The notes under the pieces were generated by a model, which was given only the letters and a program-made list of their open reading frames with translations, had not been told where the DNA came from and searched no databases. A DNA stretch of 64,000 bases. It comes from Clitopilus passeckerianus (taxonomy: Eukaryota; Basidiomycota; Agaricomycetes; Agaricales; Entolomataceae). Below are positions 58,561 through 64,000 of the stretch, one piece after another. Both the position numbers and the translations under genes were made by a program. The stretch's first letter is position 1, and every line of letters starts with the position of its first letter. The DNA is taken from positions 310,001-374,000 of the forward strand of contig CALYLX010000106.1 in the NCBI GenBank assembly GCA_944990035.1, written 5' to 3'.

Positions 58561-61500
58561 ATGAGCTCTCTAGCATTCCTGGTGACCGAACTTCAGGTTA
58601 GCATGGGTCTGAACCAGAAGCAATGCTCGTACTCACACAAAGCTGTAGTCATTGGCTAGTGAAACAAAGAGAAAACACCCTGAAATTCGCGAGGTGAGCC
58701 ATTAGACAAGATGTAATCGTACTCAACTCAACTCTTACAAGTAAGGCGGCAGAGAAATCGCTCGCAATCCTACGATCGTCCCCAGAGCAAGCCACGAAAA
58801 GCTTAGCATCAGGTGCGTTGCCACCTCTTGATATGATGACACTCCCTCTGACTCATGGCTAGATGGTCCACAATCTGAAGACCTGCTACGCCCCGTCTTT
58901 ATGGGCTGCGCAACCAAGAATGCCAAAGTTGTTGCCATATCCTTGGGCTCACTTCAACGTTTGATTATGCTCAAAGCCGTACCGCACTCAGCAGTGCCAG
59001 TCATCATCAACACCATGAGCGATGCCATGAGCCAGGGAGTGGATATCCAACTTCGAATCCTGCAGACACTCGTTTCTCTTATCCCCAACTTCCCAGCAAT
59101 ACACGGGGACCTTCTCGGAGATGTAAGTCTCCTGTTGTAGCAACTGCTCAATATCTGACACGAGGTGTCTCAGGCCCTACTTCTCTGCTTCAAGCTTCAA
59201 GAGTCAAAAATCGCCGTAGTCTCATCGACAGCAGCGGCAACCTTGCGTCAACTCGTGATGTTCGTTGTGGAAAAAATGGTCTCAGAAGACGAACAAGATA
59301 TACCCCAGAACAGCTTCACTGAAGTACAACTCCCGGATGGCACAACCAAACGCCTTGGACCATCCGCCCATGATGCCTTCTCCATCTTTGAGGATTTGTG
59401 TCTCCTCGCAAATTCTGAGAAGCCAAATTTTCTCAGGCTCGAACATCTCCACAAGACGTTTGCACTCGAATTGATTGAGAGTGTCCTTACTAATTATCAT
59501 GCCCTCTTCCGAATGGTGCGGATACACCTTCCTTGTGTCATGCGAAGCGTACTCAATGTCTATTTTTCCAGCACCAAGAACTGATACTCCTGCTCCGCCA
59601 CCATCTGTGCCCTCTCATCCTCAAAGCGCTCTCCGACCGGCCTTTGTTCCCCCTAACGCTTCGATGCACTCGCGTAGTGTTCTTGCTACTCAAGGAGTTC
59701 TCCGAAGAACTCGTCACCGAGTCCGAAGTTTTCCTCATGCACCTCATCAAGATTATTGGAGATGACAGCGAGGGTGGAGATCATGGCCATCACTCTTCAC
59801 GACCCCAGTGGATGAGAGTGATTTCTATGGAAATCATGAGAGGGTTCGTAACAATTTCTCAGGTTTGGAGCTCCTGGTACTAACAGCATGAACAGGTTAT
59901 GCAATGATGCCAAGTTGATGAGAACCATTTGGGACCGATACGACTCCCAGACTTCAGGCTCCAAAGTTTTCGGCTCTCTGATCACCGCCTTGAGGAGACT
60001 GCTAAGCGAGAAACCTGCGCTCCTGGGTGTTTGCCCCCAGATCGGTGGTCTGGGACTCGCTTCCGACAATTCTTCGACTTATGGACTCGATGTTGGGGGT
60101 ATTACTGGTCGTGTTGCTACAGCCGCCAGTGCTACCGTCTCCGGCGTTGTTGGGATGATGGGTGCAAGTGGAGGGCTTAGCTTGCAGGGTTCAGCTATGA
60201 AGCTTCAGTGGTAAGCGGTATGCTATCCGGTCGACTTGCAACATCTGCTGACGGCATCCAAATAGCATTGATCAGCTAGATAAAGCCGATGCTCCTCAAA
60301 TTCCCGAGGCCTATGTATATCTTCTCGCGTTACAATGCGTTGTGTCACTCTGCGAAGGTCTCGCAGCCTTCATAGGCCCCCTTTACAACACCCTTGTCGT
60401 ACAGAAGCCAAGAGCAGCAGGAGACCCTGTTGTCCGAGCGCCGCCTGCGCTCGACCTATCCAGTCTATCCCATGAAGAATCATCAACGAAACAGCTAACA
60501 ATCGTCCGCGACCTCGTCGAGAATGCGTGGCCCGGCCTGCTGGCATCCCTTTCATTCATCATCTCCACCAACCTATCAGACGAGCTATTCGTCGAAGTCC
60601 TCTCGAGCTACCAGTCACTCACCAACGTATCTGGTATGCTTGGACTAGTGACCCCTCGCGATGCCCTCTTCAACTCCCTCGCGAAATTTGCGGTCCCCGC
60701 CAGGATAGTGTCGAGCTTGGATACCTACGTCGAGCTTCAGACACCCAGGACCACCTCATCGTTCTCCGAGAACCTGGGGCTGACTGGACCCAGTCAGCCT
60801 CCCAGCCTATCCGAGAGAAATATGGCCTGCCTAAAGGTCCTGATTTCCAGCGCCATGTTCCTGGCAGGCAGCTTGGGAGAGAGCTGGTTCGCCATATTGG
60901 AGGTACTGCAGAATGCAGACTATGTCCTTACGTTCAAAGGGACCGGTAGCAAGCGAAGTGTCACAAGCCCGGTCGGCGCCAATCCACCTGCCGTGCAATC
61001 CGGTCAAGCGTCGTCGTCTGGATCTCAAGCTGTCCAAACGCGGCCTGCCCTGCTTACGGACCTCGATACGGATACCATGCAACTCGCTATTCAGCGCCTG
61101 TTTGACTCCTCGAAGAATTTGGAGGATTCGGCGTATCAGAATTTTGTCAGTGCTCTGTGCAAGCTTAGCACGGCCATGATTGAGATGCAGTCGGGAGTGG
61201 AGACTGATATGCTGGAGTCGGACGGTCGTCAGGAGGTGCCAAGCAATATGCTTTCCCCTCACTCGACGCCTGCTCATCGACGACGGTTGAGCGGTATCCA
61301 TTTACCCAAGACATTGGTTTGTGGTCGAAGTTCGCTGTGATGGGGTTTTGCTGACTTATTGTCAACAGAGATCAGGAGATTTCGGGATCACAAAACTCGG
61401 CGGTGTTACCCTCCTCAACATCCACAGACTCATCTATAGAGCACCAGAAATCGCGTGGGATACGACGACTACACACTTACTTTCCATCATCCACACCTCC

Positions 61501-64000
61501 TATGCACCACAAGCTATCCGTATTCAAGCTGCGAGCGTTCTTGACGACATTCTTGTCATTGTTCCCCGGAACTTGTCCACGACAGGTGATCTCAAAGGCC
61601 AAGTACAAAGACGCGTACTGGAGGTCCTTGCACAACAAGTGGTCCCCGACCCGGCGACCTATGCCGTCAACACCACCACCAGCACCGAACTTCGACGCAT
61701 GGGACTCGAGACCCTACACCAGATCCTGCAAGCATCCGGGCATACGCTGGTTGTGGGCTGGGAGATCATTTTCAGAATGTTGGAGAGCGTTTGCAGGCCT
61801 GCTCCGCCAACGCGATCTCCCTCGATGGATTCAGTATCGGTGCTCAGCGGACCTCCATCTCCTAGCATCGGAAGAGGCAAATCCTACCCCATCGGCTCAG
61901 GTGCCCCAACAGAGAGGTCATTCACAGGACTTGTCAAGATTGGCTTCCAGTCTTTGACATTAGTCTGTGATTCTATCTCCCTGCTATCTCCTGAGCATCT
62001 CCGCCTCTGCATCCGCACCTTGGGTCAATTCGGACGCCAAGCAGACACCAATATTGCGTTGACCGCTGCCACCAGTCTGCTATGGAGCGTCTCCGACGCA
62101 ATCCAATCAAAGCGGAAGAATGTGGAAGAAGAACCAGAATACAGCGAGCTATGGATGTTCCTTCTTATGGAACTCCTAGGCCTCTGCACAGATCAACGCC
62201 AAGAAGTGAGGGACGGCGCTATCCAAACCCTTTTCCGAACTATACAACTCTATGGTTCGACGCTCAGTCTCGAGACTTGGGATCAGTGCATCTGGAAAGT
62301 CACGTTCCCGTTGCTGGAGTCGATCACTGTCGAAATCCGAAACTTGGCCAGCTACGGGCAAGAGATAGAAATTGTTGCTGTCAAGGCATGGGACGAATCG
62401 AAGATCCTTGCTCTCAACTCGGTGGGATCAGTCTTGCAAGAATTCCTGGCCTCAAAGATTGTGCGATTAGAGTCGTTTGGGAAAGCATGGGACACCTTCG
62501 TATCGCATATACAGGATACAGTGCTCCTCGACAATCGCCCCGTCAGCGCTCCGGCCTTGCGCTCGTTAGACAAAGGCGTCAAGGCATCACCCTCCTTGGG
62601 ACTTAGGCCTGTCGTAACGGACACTTTGGCTCGTGTATGGGACGCCGTTGACGCGATTGGTGAAGCCGTCATTTCGGGCATCAACACTTCCCGTCCTGCG
62701 TCCCCTGTTTCCGATTCCCCAGTTCCTCTCAAGTCATTCACCCAAGAGAGCCTTGTGGCTTTCGTAGATCTCATTCAGAGCACACGGCAAGCAGGGCGTC
62801 AGGTTGAAGGGGGTGAATGGCCCCTGGAGAAACTTACTCGCCTAATGGCAATCTTGAAAGGTACGTCATCAACGCGAAGGATGGAATATGTATTGACTCT
62901 TTTCCAGGTGTCTTGACATATCAAGAATCCCCGGATTATCGACCAGACATTGACGTACTCATGCCTGTGCAAGTGAGTTCATTGTACTCGGCAGCCTTGC
63001 TTTCGTTCCTTACGATTCACCGCAGACCGTTGTAATGGACACTGTACAAGGCATCGACCTGACGGCACCTGGTGCTCCCTCTCTGGTACTCCGTGACTTG
63101 TCTGACTATGCAACACTGCCATTCTTAGCTGCATTCGACGCTGAACATGATCCCAAGTCGTCAAGTCCGCCCAAGCGGATCTCATACATTGCACTGGCTA
63201 AGAAAATCATGCCACTGTTGGTTGGCCTTTTCCTAGGGTTCAAGTCAAGCCTCGAAATCTATGTTGACGGCACCCTCGAAGCTGTGCTATCAGTAAGTGG
63301 GTTCTCTGCAAGAAATGGAACACCTATTAACGACTCATGTCGCCAGGCCTACTCGATTCCAATTAAACTGAAATACGACTGTCCAGCTCCCACGAAACAC
63401 GGGAAAGAACTGCCATTGTGGAAGACCGCTACCACTTGTTTCCTTAAGATTGTCAAAGAAGGGGTTGCCTTTGTTACCGCAGACGAAGGTCAGGGTAAGC
63501 CCTGAGCCGTTTCTTGTGGATCGTATAATTTCTGATTACAGAAACGTACAGAAATACCTGATGCACACATAGAAGGCATCTGGCATCATATTCTGGATGT
63601 TTTCAGGGGTGGAATCCTCGCGGACTGGTGTGTCCTTCACACTATCTCATTGGCCGCACCCAATTCTGATCTCTATCTACTCCACCAGCACTGCAGCCGA
63701 GGTCTTCCCTCGAGAGGCCCAGGAGGCAGAAGAGAATTTCGACCTTGCCCTTGTGGCGTCTCTCGAGATTGATATTGCTCCGCACCTTGGCGATAGTCGT
63801 GTACCAGACCACCTGGTCGCACAACTAGGGAAAATCCTTCAGAAGGGTAGCCTTTTGTATGACGCCCATGTCATGGTTGCAGACGGGGCCACCACACCTA
63901 TGGATTCAAAATCGCCACAACAGCTTCAGAGCCCCGAGATTCACGACTATTATGGGCAAGGGAGCACCGCTCTCGGGGAACTCGTCCCTCGAGAACGGTT
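58561..64000 (+). CDS. MON2: MON2-like Golgi trafficking protein (truncated by window end)
   Basis: Large scaffold related to the Sec7/BIG Arf-GEF family but lacking the Sec7 domain; acts in trans-Golgi/endosome traffic. Starts MSSLAFLVTELQSLASETKR; KHPEIREAAEKSLAIL and GCATKNAKVVAISLGSLQRL are the N-terminal armadillo-type repeats. The middle part contains TFALELIESVLTNYHALF, LILLLRHHLCPLILKALS, RCTRVVFLLLKEFSEEL and EIMRGLCNDAKLMRTIWDRYD, all typical of MON2. Later exons encode FGITKLGGVTLLNIHRLIYR, DGAIQTLFRTIQLYGSTLS, LETWDQCIWKVTFPLLES and LRPVVTDTLARVWDAVD. At least ten exons are present, and the last visible codons at 64000 are still open. Confidence 0.93.

Overview
This window is nuclear DNA of a filamentous basidiomycete, most likely an Agaricomycete. 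Genes lie on both strands and carry many short introns (mostly about 45-65 bases, GT-AG, a few GC-AG). Several families are typical of mushroom-forming fungi: a macrophage-activating-glycoprotein-type GPI protein, small secreted proteins, an expanded MYND-finger family and a Ser-rich membrane protein. There are no operons, no rRNA, and no tRNA that I could support. Coordinates of spliced genes below run from start codon to stop codon and include introns. I joined exons by hand, using splice signals, reading phase and recognisable family motifs.

Layout. 0.8-6.3 kb: an RNA-silencing Argonaute followed by an EOS1-like membrane protein with a frame problem. 6.7-11.3 kb: two tandem paralogous multi-pass membrane protein genes with identical exon lengths, separated by relics of further copies; the second has lost a splice donor. 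11.5-17.6 kb (minus strand): an AlkB-like dioxygenase and a 1,140-residue Ser-rich membrane protein. 19.1-25.5 kb: a small secreted protein and the GPI-anchor ethanolamine-phosphate transferase Gpi13/PIG-O. 25.9-33.0 kb: a small secreted Cys protein and a tandem array of four MYND-finger genes, each carrying a different disabling lesion. 34.6-39.5 kb: a short gene with a GC-AG intron, an acyl-protein thioesterase and two secreted proteins, one using a 4-base microexon. 40.3-48.3 kb: an unknown protein, the Rab geranylgeranyltransferase beta subunit, a rhamnogalacturonan acetylesterase-like enzyme and an amino-acid/GABA-type permease. 49.5-58 kb: a Rossmann oxidoreductase, the GPI glycoprotein, an MDP-1-type HAD phosphatase, a KRE2/MNT1 mannosyltransferase, and an arsenite methyltransferase fused in frame to a Cdc25/Acr2-like rhodanese domain. 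58.6-64 kb: MON2, cut by the window edge.

Functional themes. Secretory-pathway genes recur (Gpi13, KRE2, EOS1, BET2, MON2), but they are scattered housekeeping genes and do not form a cluster. The most interesting item is the predicted one-polypeptide arsenic enzyme at 56.2-57.9 kb: a methyltransferase with the ArsM cysteines, followed by a domain with the CX5R loop of Acr2/Cdc25 arsenate reductases. Second is the wholesale decay of the MYND array. Third is the set of unusual splicing structures (4-base and 10-base microexons, two GC-AG introns, two GT-to-AT donor changes).
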